Shown here: positions 17,386 through 25,541 of the stretch, piece after piece
Numbering within the stretch: position 1 is the stretch's first letter
Layout of the letters: the number at the start of each line of letters is the position of its first letter
Source: Vulgatibacter incomptus
GTDB taxonomy: Bacteria; Myxococcota; Myxococcia; Myxococcales; Vulgatibacteraceae
DNA: 64,000 bases
Direction: 5' to 3'
Assembly (NCBI RefSeq): GCF_001263175.1
Contig: NZ_CP012332.1
Coordinates: 1,609,501 to 1,673,500, forward strand
Program-made: the position numbers and the translations under genes
Notes under the pieces: model-generated
Databases searched by the model: none
What the model was told of the DNA's origin: nothing
The model's input: the letters and a program-made list of their open reading frames with translations, nothing else

Positions 17386-18525
17386 CTACTTGAGCAGCTC
17401 GCGGCTGATCACGATCCGCTGGATCTCGCTGGTCCCCTCGCCGATCTCGCAGAGCTTGGCGTCACGGAGGTAGCGCTCCACCGGGAACTCCTTGGTGTAG
17501 CCATAGCCGCCGTGGATCTGCAGGGCCTTGTTGCACGCGCGGCTCGCCGCCTCGGAGGCGAAGAGCTTGGCCATGGAGGCCTCGCGGGTGAAGGGCTTGC
17601 CCTCGTCGGCGAGCGTGGCCGCGCGCTGCACCAGCAGGCGGGCCGCGTCCATCTCGGTCTGCATGTCGGCGAGCATGAAGCGGATCGCCTGGAAGTCCGC
17701 GATCGGGTGGCCGAAGGCCTGGCGCTCGAGGGCGTAGGCCCGTGCCTCCTCGATGGCGCCGCGCCCGAGGCCCACGGCCAGCGCGCCGATGGTGATCCGG
17801 CCGCGGTCGAGGATCTTGCACGTGTCGATGAAGCCACTGTCGACCTGGCCGATGCGGTTCGAGTCGGGGACCTCGCAGTTCTCGAAGACGAGCTCCGCGG
17901 TGTCGGACGAGCGCATGCCGAGCTTGTGCTTCACCGGCACCGTCTTGAAGCCCGGCGTTCCGGGCTCCACGACGAAGGCGGTGATGCCCTTCTGCTTCTT
18001 GGCCTTGTCCGTGGACGCGAGGACCACGTAGACGCCGCCGACGGTGCCCTGGGTGATCCACATCTTGGAGCCGTTGAGGACCCAGTGGTCGCCCTTGCGC
18101 ACCGCGGTGGTGAGCAGGCCGGCCGCGTCGGACCCCGACGCCGGCTCGGAGAGGCCCCAGGCGCCCATCGCCTCGCCGGTGGCGAGCTTCGGCAGCCACT
18201 TCGCCTTCAGCTCCTCGCTGGCGAACCACTTGATGTGGTTGGTGCAGAGGCCGTTGTGCGAGGCGACGGTCAAGCCCAGCGAGCCGTCGTAGCGCGCGAT
18301 CTCCTCGATCACCGTGGCGATCCCCAGGGAGGAGAGCCCCACCCCGCCGTATTCCTCGGGCACGCCCATGCCCAGGAGGCCGAGCTCGCCGATCTTCCGG
18401 ACGGTGGCTGCAGGGAAGCTCTCCTTCTCGTCCCACTCGCGGGCGAAGGGCTTCACCTCGGTTTCACAAAAATCGCGGACGGTCTTTCGGAGCGCGACGA
18501 GCTCCTCGGGAAGCTGAAAGTCCAT
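17386..18525 (-). CDS. Acyl-CoA dehydrogenase
   Basis: The product is 379 aa, starting at ATG 18525 ([19 protein letters not shown]). The FAD/substrate segment [20 protein letters not shown] and the C-terminal [22 protein letters not shown] are diagnostic. The Glu of [10 protein letters not shown] stands where short- and medium-chain enzymes carry the catalytic base. It lies between the carboxylase beta subunit and MeaB in one operon, with gaps of 17 and 7 bp. That context suggests a short or branched acyl-CoA from amino-acid or odd-chain breakdown, but the chain length cannot be read with certainty. Confidence 0.94.
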   Translation of the reverse strand: MDFQLPEELVALRKTVRDFCETEVKPFAREWDEKESFPAATVRKIGELGLLGMGVPEEYGGVGLSSLGIATVIEEIARYDGSLGLTVASHNGLCTNHIKWFASEELKAKWLPKLATGEAMGAWGLSEPASGSDAAGLLTTAVRKGDHWVLNGSKMWITQGTVGGVYVVLASTDKAKKQKGITAFVVEPGTPGFKTVPVKHKLGMRSSDTAELVFENCEVPDSNRIGQVDSGFIDTCKILDRGRITIGALAVGLGRGAIEEARAYALERQAFGHPIADFQAIRFMLADMQTEMDAARLLVQRAATLADEGKPFTREASMAKLFASEAASRACNKALQIHGGYGYTKEFPVERYLRDAKLCEIGEGTSEIQRIVISRELLK

Positions 18526-18542
18526 GGTTCTCTCTGCGTCGG

Positions 18543-20099
18543 TCAGACGGGGTAGACGGAGTGCTTCTTTCGGGGCCGCTCCGCCTTCTTCTCCGAATAG
18601 AGATCGAAGCGGGCGATCAGTTCCGCGCGAAGGCGGTGACCCGGGACGATTCCATCGATCACGAGCTCGCTGGCGAGCTTCTTGATGTCGATGTCTTCCT
18701 CGTACTCCTTGCGGAGCTGCTGGACGTATGCGGCGCGCTCGGCCTCGGGCTTCTCCTGGATCTTGTTGAAGAAGACCGCGTTCACCGCCGCCTCCGGGCC
18801 CATGACCGCGATCATCGCCTGCGGGAGCGCGAGCGTGCAATCCGGGGCGAAGCCCGGACCGCCCATGGCGTAGAGGCCGGCGCCGTAGGCCTTGCGCACA
18901 ATCACGCTGATCCGGGGCACCGTGGCCTCGGAGACCGCGGAGATCATCTTCGCGCCGGCCCGGATGATCCCCGCCCTCTCGACCTTGGTGCCGATCATAA
19001 AGCCCGGCACGTCGGAGAGGTAGAGGATCGGGATGTTGAAGGCGTCACAGAGCTGGATGAAGCGCGCCGCCTTGTCGGCGGAGTCGACGAAGAGCACGCC
19101 GCCCTTGTAGTTGGGCTGGTTCGCGAGGATGCCGACCGGCCTGCCGTCGAGGCGGGCGAGGCAGGTGACCATCTCCTGCGCGAAGAGCTTCTTGACCTCC
19201 ACCATCGAGTCCTCGTCGACGATCTCGGCGATGAGGTGCTTGATGTTGAAGGGCTTGTTCTGGTCGGCGGGGATCAGCTCCTCGATCGGCTTCCCGCCCG
19301 CCTTCGGGGGCTTGCCCGCGATACGGGGCGGCTGCTCGTCGCAGTTCCGCGGGAAGTAGGAGATGTACTGGCGGGCCCACTCGATGGCCTCGGCCTCGGT
19401 CTTCACCAGCACGTCGCCGCAGCCGGAGACCGAGCAGTGCATCCTCGCGCCGCCCATCTCCTCGAGGGTCACCTTCTCGCCGATGACCATCTCGGCCATG
19501 CGGGGCGAGCCCAGGTACATCGAGGCGTTCCCCTCGACCATCACCACCACGTCACAGAAGGCGGGGATGTAGGCGCCGCCGGCGGCGGAGGGGCCGAAGA
19601 GCAGGCAGATCTGCGGGACCATCCCCGACAGCTCCACCTCGTTGAGGAAGATGCGCCCGGCGCCGCGGCGGCCCGGGAACATCTCGACCTGATCGGTGAT
19701 CCGCGCCCCGGCCGAGTCGACCAGGTAGAAGAGCGGGCAGCGCAGGCTCTTGGCCTGCTCCTGGATCCGAAGGATCTTCTCGACCGTGAGCTTGCCCCAC
19801 GAGCCCGCCTTCACGGTGGAGTCGTTGGCCATCACGGCGACGGTGCGGCCTTCGATCCGCGCGAGGCCCGTGACCACGCCGTCGGCAGGGAGCTCCGGGT
19901 CGAGGCAGTTCGCGAGGAGGCCGTCCTCCACGAACGAGCCCTCGTCCACGAGGAGCCGGATCCGCTCCCGGGCGAAGAGCTTGCCCGACTCGGCGTTCTT
20001 CTCGTGATACTTCTTCGCACCACCGGTGAGAACGCGGGCTTCGAGCCCTTCCAGCTCACGATCCCGCGATCCCGGCGGATTCTTCGAATCAGCGCTCAC
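18543..20099 (-). CDS. Acyl-CoA carboxylase, carboxyltransferase (beta) subunit
   Basis: The product is 518 aa. GTG 20099 is chosen because GGGAGG stands about eight bases upstream. The two crotonase-like halves of biotin-dependent carboxyltransferases are present. The N-half carries FYLVDSAGARITDQVEMFPGR and FGPSAAGGAYIPAFCD; the C-half carries LYLSDVPGFMIGTKVERAGIIRAGAKM and RKAYGAGLYAMGGP. The AGGAYIPAF form is closer to the methylcrotonyl/geranyl-CoA type than to the classical propionyl-CoA type. The linked MeaB gene nevertheless points to propionyl-CoA, so the substrate stays open. No biotin carboxylase gene lies nearby. Confidence 0.9.
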   Translation of the reverse strand: MSADSKNPPGSRDRELEGLEARVLTGGAKKYHEKNAESGKLFARERIRLLVDEGSFVEDGLLANCLDPELPADGVVTGLARIEGRTVAVMANDSTVKAGSWGKLTVEKILRIQEQAKSLRCPLFYLVDSAGARITDQVEMFPGRRGAGRIFLNEVELSGMVPQICLLFGPSAAGGAYIPAFCDVVVMVEGNASMYLGSPRMAEMVIGEKVTLEEMGGARMHCSVSGCGDVLVKTEAEAIEWARQYISYFPRNCDEQPPRIAGKPPKAGGKPIEELIPADQNKPFNIKHLIAEIVDEDSMVEVKKLFAQEMVTCLARLDGRPVGILANQPNYKGGVLFVDSADKAARFIQLCDAFNIPILYLSDVPGFMIGTKVERAGIIRAGAKMISAVSEATVPRISVIVRKAYGAGLYAMGGPGFAPDCTLALPQAMIAVMGPEAAVNAVFFNKIQEKPEAERAAYVQQLRKEYEEDIDIKKLASELVIDGIVPGHRLRAELIARFDLYSEKKAERPRKKHSVYPV

Positions 20100-20177
20100 C
20101 TTCGACCTCCCGAGAGGCGGGTTTTGTCGTCCACGCAAGCGGGCAAGTCAACCGCCGTGTGCACCTCTCAGAGCGTA

Positions 20178-20277
20178 TGAAGCGATCGCCCCCGCGGTGC
20201 GGGCGCGGTCGCTTCATCTCGCGCTACGCGCGAGAGGCGCTCCTTTCTTCGTTTGCTCGCCTCCGGCTCGCGAGAGG
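20178..20277 (+). repeat. Composite double-hairpin repeat, copy A
   Basis: A long hairpin (20178-20216) has an 18-bp stem with one mismatch, opening TGAAGCGA and closing TCGCTTCA. A second hairpin, CTCGCGC-TAC-GCGCGAG (20218-20234), follows. Then comes a core reading CGCTCCTTT, TTCGTTTGCTC and CCTCCGGCTCG (20238-20270). The same order recurs at 43050-43150 (reverse) and 47984-48120. It sits in the 260-bp divergent gap between the carboxylase and acetyltransferase genes. Confidence 0.75.
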
Positions 20278-20359
20278 GGGAGCCTCCCGGCGCCTGCCTC
20301 GAAGCGCGTTGCCTGGATGACCGGCGAATGGCAGCATCGCCCGTTTCCCGAGGACTCTC

Positions 20360-21538
20360 ATGGAAAATTCGACCGCGTTCGGCGTCCCCTCGCCTGCTGA
20401 GAAAGACACGCTGGCCGGGATCCTGGCCCTGGCCTTCGCCTTTCCGGTGGAGGATTCGCGGGCCTGGCTGGATCGCGTGTTGATCGAGAACGTCCGGGTC
20501 CATCGGGAGGACGAGCGGGTCGCGGGCGGCCTCATCGCCTACCCCCTGGGCCAGTGGTTCGGCGGCCGGAGCGTGCCCATGGCCGGGATTGGAGGCGTGG
20601 GCGTCGAGCCCGCGGCCCAGGGCAAGGGCGTCGCCACCCGGATGATGCGGACGGCCATGCGGGAGCTCGCTGCCGAGGGCTACGCCCTCTCCTGCCTCTA
20701 TCCGGCGACGCAGCCGCTCTACCGGCGGGCCGGCTACGAGAGGGCGGGCTCGAACTTCGAGATCCGCGTCCCCGCCAACCTGCTCGCCCTCGGCGATCGC
20801 TCCCTGCCTCTTCGCCCCGCGACGCCCAAGGACCTGGAGGCGATCCGCGCCCTCCACCGTGAGCACGGCCGCGCGAGGCCGGGCTCGGTGGACCGTTCGC
20901 CGCAGCTCTGGCAGCGGATCCTGGATCCCTGGAGGACGCCGAAGCCGACCGGCTTCGTGGTCGAGCGCGACGGAGCCATCGACGGCTACTGCTTCTTCGC
21001 CCGTACCCACAAGCCCGAGGGTCGGCAGGCGCTCAAGGTCAACGACATGGTGGCCGCATCGCCCCAGGCCGCGACTCGCCTCCTCACCTTTCTCGGCGAT
21101 CACCAGAGCCTCGTCGACGACGTGAGCTGGTCTGGTGGCGACGCCGATCCCCTCCTCGCGCTCCTGCGCGAGCCGCGCCATTCGGTGGAGATCCGCGACG
21201 TGTGGATGCTCCGGATCCTGAACGTCGCCAAGGCGCTTTCGGCGCGGGGCTATCCGCGCGGGTTCTCCGCGTCGCTCGACCTCGAGATCTTCGACGAGGT
21301 GATCCCGACCAATCGCGGTCGCTTCGTCCTCGACGTGGCGGGGGGCGAAGCCCGGGTTCGCTCGGGCGGCGACGGGAGCCTGAAGATGCACGTGAGGGGT
21401 CTCGCCCCCCTCTACACCGGCTACCTCCCGGCTTCGAATCTGGCGCTCATCGGGCTGCTGGAGGGAGACGAGGCCGCGCAGGAGCTCGCCACGGCGCTCT
21501 TCGCCGGGCCGGCCCCCGCCATGAGCGACTTCTTCTAA
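20360..21538 (+). CDS. Eis-like GNAT N-acetyltransferase
   Basis: The product is 392 aa. The N-terminal GNAT domain contains the acetyl-CoA loop GVGVEPAAQGKGVATRMM (about residues 75-92), followed by LYPATQPLYRRAGYER. A second GNAT-like half follows (LRPATPKDLEAIRALHREHG). The C-terminal 110 residues (FSASLDLEIFDEVIPTNRGRFVLDV) form a sterol-carrier-like domain, and the protein ends with FF. This three-part layout and C-terminal aromatic residue match the Eis (enhanced intracellular survival) family, whose members acetylate amines including aminoglycosides. The natural substrate is unknown. Confidence 0.88.
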   Translation: MENSTAFGVPSPAEKDTLAGILALAFAFPVEDSRAWLDRVLIENVRVHREDERVAGGLIAYPLGQWFGGRSVPMAGIGGVGVEPAAQGKGVATRMMRTAMRELAAEGYALSCLYPATQPLYRRAGYERAGSNFEIRVPANLLALGDRSLPLRPATPKDLEAIRALHREHGRARPGSVDRSPQLWQRILDPWRTPKPTGFVVERDGAIDGYCFFARTHKPEGRQALKVNDMVAASPQAATRLLTFLGDHQSLVDDVSWSGGDADPLLALLREPRHSVEIRDVWMLRILNVAKALSARGYPRGFSASLDLEIFDEVIPTNRGRFVLDVAGGEARVRSGGDGSLKMHVRGLAPLYTGYLPASNLALIGLLEGDEAAQELATALFAGPAPAMSDFF

Positions 21539-21587
21539 GCGACCGACCTTCGGCGTGTGCCCCGCTCGGATCGGGTCGGCGTCCGAT

Positions 21588-21616
21588 TTGAAGTTGACTC
21601 TGCCTCTCAACTTCAA
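21588..21616. promoter_or_regulatory. Perfect 10+10 bp palindrome, candidate operator of the heme operon
   Basis: TTGAAGTTGA (21588-21597) and TCAACTTCAA (21607-21616) are perfect inverted copies separated by nine bases. The site lies 35 bases before the first gene of the heme operon. The AT-rich arms contrast with the local GC content. The position suits an iron- or heme-responsive repressor, although the sequence is not a textbook Fur box. There is no T-run, so it is unlikely to be a terminator for the acetyltransferase gene. Confidence 0.6.
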
Positions 21617-21650
21617 CTATACCCGCTTCGCAACGAAGGGAGACCTCGAC

Positions 21651-21812
21651 ATGAACGGCTCCGACGCCCGTGAGGAAGGCTGCGAAGAGGTTCGCTGCCT
21701 CTGCGGAAACCTCCTCGCCCGCCTCGTCCCCGGTGGTGTCGAGCTGAAGTGCCGCCGTTGCAAGAGGAGCATCACCCTGCCCCTCCAGAGCGGTGGGGAG
21801 GACCTCCCCTGA
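21651..21812 (+). CDS. Com-like small zinc-ribbon protein
   Basis: The product is 53 aa, starting at ATG 21651 with a GGGAG ribosome-binding site. It carries CLCGNLLARL followed by ELKCRRCKRSI, a CxC and CxxC pair that would bind one zinc. This matches the Com family, named after the phage Mu translational regulator of mom. The protein is the first gene of the heme-uptake operon. Other bacteria often place the small activator HemP/HmuP at that place. A regulatory role is inferred from position and family only. It is 135 bp upstream of the TonB receptor gene. Confidence 0.82.
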   Translation: MNGSDAREEGCEEVRCLCGNLLARLVPGGVELKCRRCKRSITLPLQSGGEDLP

Positions 21813-21947
21813 CGAATCCGCCGCCCGACGGCGGATCGACACCCCTGCGGGAGCCGCGCTCCCGACCCGCCTAGCGGCCAGAGGCCCTCGCGCCCAGCGC
21901 CCGGTTCGAACGCATCCGACCGGAAGTTTCGCTGCCCCGAGGATCCC

Positions 21948-23882
21948 TTGTCCGCCCACGTCACGCGCCTCGCGCTCCTCAGCTCCTGCGCCCTGGCGCT
22001 CGTCCCCGCCGCCAGCCTCGCCGACGACGTCTCGGAGGTCGCCTCCGACGCTCCCGAGTTCGAGACGGTGATCACCGGCTCCCGCTCGGCGGTCTCGGTC
22101 GACGAGTCCCCCGTCGACACCCTCGTGATCACGCGGCGCGACATCGAGGCGTCCGGCGCCCGCGACGTGGCGGAGGCCCTCGCGAGCCAGCCCGGCGTCG
22201 AGCTCGTGCGCGACGGCGTCAGCGGCGTCGGCGTCCGCCTCCAGGGCCTCCAGCCGGAGCACGTGCTGATCCTGGTGGATGGCCAGCGGGTCCCCGGGCG
22301 GAGCCGGGGCGTCATCGACCTCTCGCGCTACGCAGCCGATCGCGTCGCGTGGATCGAGGTGGTGAAGGGCCCGACCTCGTCGCTCTACGGCTCGGACGCC
22401 ATGGGCGGCGTGGTGAACATCGTCACGAGGCGGGACCCGAGGCGCCCGGTCGAGGCGAGCCTCCAGGCACGGACGGACTCCCTCGGCGCCTACGAGCTCG
22501 ACGGGAGCGCGGCCGTCCGCAAGGGAGCTTCGAGCGCGCTCCGGCTCGCTGCCGGTCTTCGCCGAAGCAGCGCCTTCCGCCTCGTTCCCGAAAGCGTCTC
22601 CACCAGCGGCAGCTCACGAGACGAGCTCGACCTCGAGTTCCAGGGCGAGCAGGCCCTCGGCGAAGGTCTTCGCGTCTCGGGCAGCGCGTCCTGGCTCTCG
22701 ACCGATCGGGAGAGCGTGGACCTGGGCTCCGGGGGCGCCACCTTCGACCGCTACGATCGCACCCGGATCTACTCGTTCACGCTGGAGCCGAGGATCTCCC
22801 TCGGCGGCAGCGGTGCGCTCCTCCTCACCCTCCACCACTCGCGCCTCGACAACCAGCTCCTCCAGGATCAGCGCGGCTCGAACGCCCTGGATCAATACCA
22901 GCACAGCGTCGAGGGCCTCTGGCAGGGAGGCGTCCAGCACAACGTCCAGCTCGGCAGCCACCGCCTCACGTCCGGTGCCGAGCTCCTCTTCGAGGATCTC
23001 GAGTCGCCGAGGCTCGACGGCGGCAGGGGGGATCGCTTCCGCCCCGCCCTCTTCGTCCAGGACGACTGGGTCCTGTCGGGCGAGACCTCGCTGGCCCTGA
23101 CGCCCGGCCTCCGCCTCGACCACGACTCGCGCTTCTCCACCGCGCTCTCGCCCAAGATCTCCGCCCGCTACTCCCCGTTGGAGGAGCTCCAGCTCCGCGC
23201 GAGCTACGGCTGGGGCTTCCGGGCGCCCAGCTTCCAGGAGCTCCTGCTCCGCTTCGAGAACCCTTCTGCGGGCTACGTCGTCGAGGGCAACCCCGACCTC
23301 CAGCCCGAGACCTCGCGAGGAGGCAGCGTCGGCGCCTCCTACCGGGCCACCCGGTGGCTGGATCTCTCGGCGAGCGTCTTCCGCAACGACATCCGCCAGC
23401 TCATCACCAGCGGGACGATCGCCGAAGGCGCTCCTGGGCAGCCGGCCCGCTTCGGCTATCTCAATGTCGCCTCGGCGATCACGCAGGGAGTCGAGGCGGG
23501 CGCGACGGTCCGGCCATTGCGCGGCGTCTCCGTGACGGCCGGATACCAATTGCTGGACGCGCGGGATCTCTCCTCGGATCGGCTGCTGGAGGGCCGCGCC
23601 CGCCACAACGTCACGCTCGCCGCCTCGTGGATCGAGCGGCAGTCGGGGCTCTCCGCGAGCGCCCGCGGGGAGTGGGTGGGTGAGAGGCCCTTCTACTCCC
23701 TGGAGGACGGATCGAGCCGAGTGGCCGAGTCGCATGTCTTCGCGAGCGCCCGCGTCGCCAAGGAGCTGGGCGGCGGCTTCACCGCCTTCGTCGGGGCCGA
23801 GAACCTCTTCGACGCCGGCGATCCCGAGGACTTCGCAATTCCCCCGCGCTCGATCTTCGCGGGGGCCTCCGTCCGCTACTGA
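21948..23882 (+). CDS. TonB-dependent heme/hemophore receptor (HmuR-like)
   Basis: The product is 644 aa, starting at TTG 21948 after a GAGGA site, with a Sec signal ending near SLADD. The plug domain (about residues 40-165) contains RDVAEALASQPGVELV, LILVDGQRVPG and VEVVKGPTSSLYGSDAMGGVVNIVTR. The rest is a 22-strand barrel type with C-terminal FAGASVRY. The heme-receptor FRAP motif (GWGFRAPSF) and an NPDL motif (EGNPDLQPE, in the place of NPNL) are present. No His lies between them, although classical heme receptors have one there. The following hmuY-to-hmuV genes support heme as cargo. Confidence 0.92.
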   Translation: MSAHVTRLALLSSCALALVPAASLADDVSEVASDAPEFETVITGSRSAVSVDESPVDTLVITRRDIEASGARDVAEALASQPGVELVRDGVSGVGVRLQGLQPEHVLILVDGQRVPGRSRGVIDLSRYAADRVAWIEVVKGPTSSLYGSDAMGGVVNIVTRRDPRRPVEASLQARTDSLGAYELDGSAAVRKGASSALRLAAGLRRSSAFRLVPESVSTSGSSRDELDLEFQGEQALGEGLRVSGSASWLSTDRESVDLGSGGATFDRYDRTRIYSFTLEPRISLGGSGALLLTLHHSRLDNQLLQDQRGSNALDQYQHSVEGLWQGGVQHNVQLGSHRLTSGAELLFEDLESPRLDGGRGDRFRPALFVQDDWVLSGETSLALTPGLRLDHDSRFSTALSPKISARYSPLEELQLRASYGWGFRAPSFQELLLRFENPSAGYVVEGNPDLQPETSRGGSVGASYRATRWLDLSASVFRNDIRQLITSGTIAEGAPGQPARFGYLNVASAITQGVEAGATVRPLRGVSVTAGYQLLDARDLSSDRLLEGRARHNVTLAASWIERQSGLSASARGEWVGERPFYSLEDGSSRVAESHVFASARVAKELGGGFTAFVGAENLFDAGDPEDFAIPPRSIFAGASVRY

Positions 23883-23929
23883 CCCGCGGTCCCTACCTAC
23901 GAGCGCCACCGGCGCTCCCTGGAGAACAG

Positions 23930-24502
23930 ATGAAACGATTCCTTTTCGTAGCCATCGCCAGCCTCGCCTTCGCCGCCTGCGGCGACGATCTCAGGGACGA
24001 TCACCCTTCCATCGACGACCCTGGCGAGAACGAGACCGGCCTGGTGGATGTGCAGGAGGAGGCCGGCGGCAGTTTCCTCGTCCGGGTGGACGCGACCTCC
24101 GAGACGGACTGGGTCTTCCTCGACATCGAGTCGAGAAAGGAAGCAGATCAGGCGGGTCCATGGCACCTGGCCTTCCGCCGCCAGAACGTGGTTGCCAACG
24201 GTCCGGCCGGCGTGGGCGTGGCGTGGGCCGCAGGCAGCGATCCCTCGGCCACGGAGGTGCCGCCGCCCTCCTCCTTCCGCTTCGACGGGCCGCTCGACCA
24301 GCCTGCCGCGGAGGGCGCCTTCCAGAGCGACGACGCCTGGTACGCCTACGACCCTGTCACCCACACGCTCACTCCCAGGAGCCGCGTCTATTACGTCTAC
24401 ACCCCGAGTCATCACGTCTACGCGCTGGTCTTCCAGCGCTACTACGACGCCGCCGGGACCTCGGGCTTCCCCACCTTCCGCCTCACCCCCGTGAACCACT
24501 GA
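23930..24502 (+). CDS. HmuY-like heme-binding lipoprotein
   Basis: The product is 190 aa. The signal ends with lipobox AFAAC (Cys 17), so it is lipid-anchored. The family hallmark DLAFRR-N appears as WHLAFRRQNVVANGPAGVGVAW at about residues 85-106. The C-terminal half has several Tyr and His (YYVYTPSHHVYALVFQRYYD) that could ligate heme; which ones do so cannot be read from one sequence. HmuY proteins are hemophore-like lipoproteins that pass heme to an HmuR-type receptor, matching its place between the receptor and hmuS genes. It is 47 bp after the receptor gene. Confidence 0.85.
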   Translation: MKRFLFVAIASLAFAACGDDLRDDHPSIDDPGENETGLVDVQEEAGGSFLVRVDATSETDWVFLDIESRKEADQAGPWHLAFRRQNVVANGPAGVGVAWAAGSDPSATEVPPPSSFRFDGPLDQPAAEGAFQSDDAWYAYDPVTHTLTPRSRVYYVYTPSHHVYALVFQRYYDAAGTSGFPTFRLTPVNH

Positions 24503-24515
24503 AACGAGAAGAGAC

Positions 24516-25541
24516 ATGAACGAAATCGAGATCAGGCAGCAGCTCGAGGCGATCCGCGCCGCCGAGCCGGGCATCCGGGCCCGCGACGCCGCCCTGCGGC
24601 TCGGGATCAGCGAGGGCGAGCTCGTGTCCTCCACGCCCGGCAACACCCGGCTCCGGCCCGACTTCGCGTCGATCCTGGGCGAGCTTCCCGCGCTGGGTGA
24701 GGTCCTCGCCATCACCCGCAACGAGGCTGCCGTCCACGAGAAGCGGGGGATCTACCCGGCACCCGAGCCCGAGGAGGGATCGATCCTCGTCCACTCACGC
24801 GACATCGACCTGCGCGTCTTCCTCCACGGCTGGGCCAGCGCCTTCGCCGTTCGGGACGAGGCCCGGGGGAAGCCGCGGCACAGCCTCCAGTTCTTCGATG
24901 GCGCCGGAGACGCGGTGCACAAGATCTGGCTGGAGGAATCGAGCGATCTCGCCGCGTTCGAGCGCCTGGTGGAGCGGTTCGCGTCACCTGCCGAGCGCCT
25001 CGAGGTGCGGCCCATCGAGGCCCGCCCTAATCGCCCGGACGAAGAGATCGACGCGGCGGGGCTCCGGGCGGCGTGGGAGGCCCTGACCGACACCCACGAG
25101 TTCTTCGGGATGCTGAAACGCTTCGGTGCAGGGCGCCTGCAGGCGTTGCGGCTCGTCGGCGGCGGCCTCGCCCAGCGCGTGCCGAACGCGATCACGTCCG
25201 CGCTCCTCCACCACGTAGCGGCCAAGGAGGTCCCGATCATGGTCTTCGTCGGGAGCCGTGGCGTGATCCAGATCCATAGCGGTCCGGTGCGCCGGGTGGC
25301 AGCGAAGGGCGGTTGGCTCAACGTCCTCGACCACGGGTTCAACCTGCACCTGCGCGAGGACCTCGTGGCGGAGAGCTGGATCGTCCGCAAGCCGACCGCG
25401 GACGGATTCGTGACCTCCCTGGAGCTCTTCGACGCCAAGGGGGAGGTGATCGCCCTCTTCTTCGGCGAGCGAAAGCCCGGGATTCCCGAGGCGGAGAGCT
25501 GGAGACAGGCGCTGGCTCACGTCGAGAGGAGCGTCTCGTGA
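24516..25541 (+). CDS. hmuS: Hemin-degrading/heme-trafficking protein HmuS (ChuS/HemS family)
   Basis: The product is 341 aa with the two-repeat layout of HemS/ChuS. The N-terminal unit runs RAADAALRLGISEGELVSS-like (here RARDAALRLGISEGELVSS) into LGELPALGEVLAITRNEAAVHEKRGIY. The C-terminal unit is VFVGSRGVIQIHSGPVRRV and NVLDHGFNLHLREDLVAESWIVRKPT. The family binds heme in the cytoplasm and either degrades or hands it on. The HmuT start overlaps its stop as GTGA, showing tight coupling within the heme operon. Confidence 0.92.
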   Translation: MNEIEIRQQLEAIRAAEPGIRARDAALRLGISEGELVSSTPGNTRLRPDFASILGELPALGEVLAITRNEAAVHEKRGIYPAPEPEEGSILVHSRDIDLRVFLHGWASAFAVRDEARGKPRHSLQFFDGAGDAVHKIWLEESSDLAAFERLVERFASPAERLEVRPIEARPNRPDEEIDAAGLRAAWEALTDTHEFFGMLKRFGAGRLQALRLVGGGLAQRVPNAITSALLHHVAAKEVPIMVFVGSRGVIQIHSGPVRRVAAKGGWLNVLDHGFNLHLREDLVAESWIVRKPTADGFVTSLELFDAKGEVIALFFGERKPGIPEAESWRQALAHVERSVS

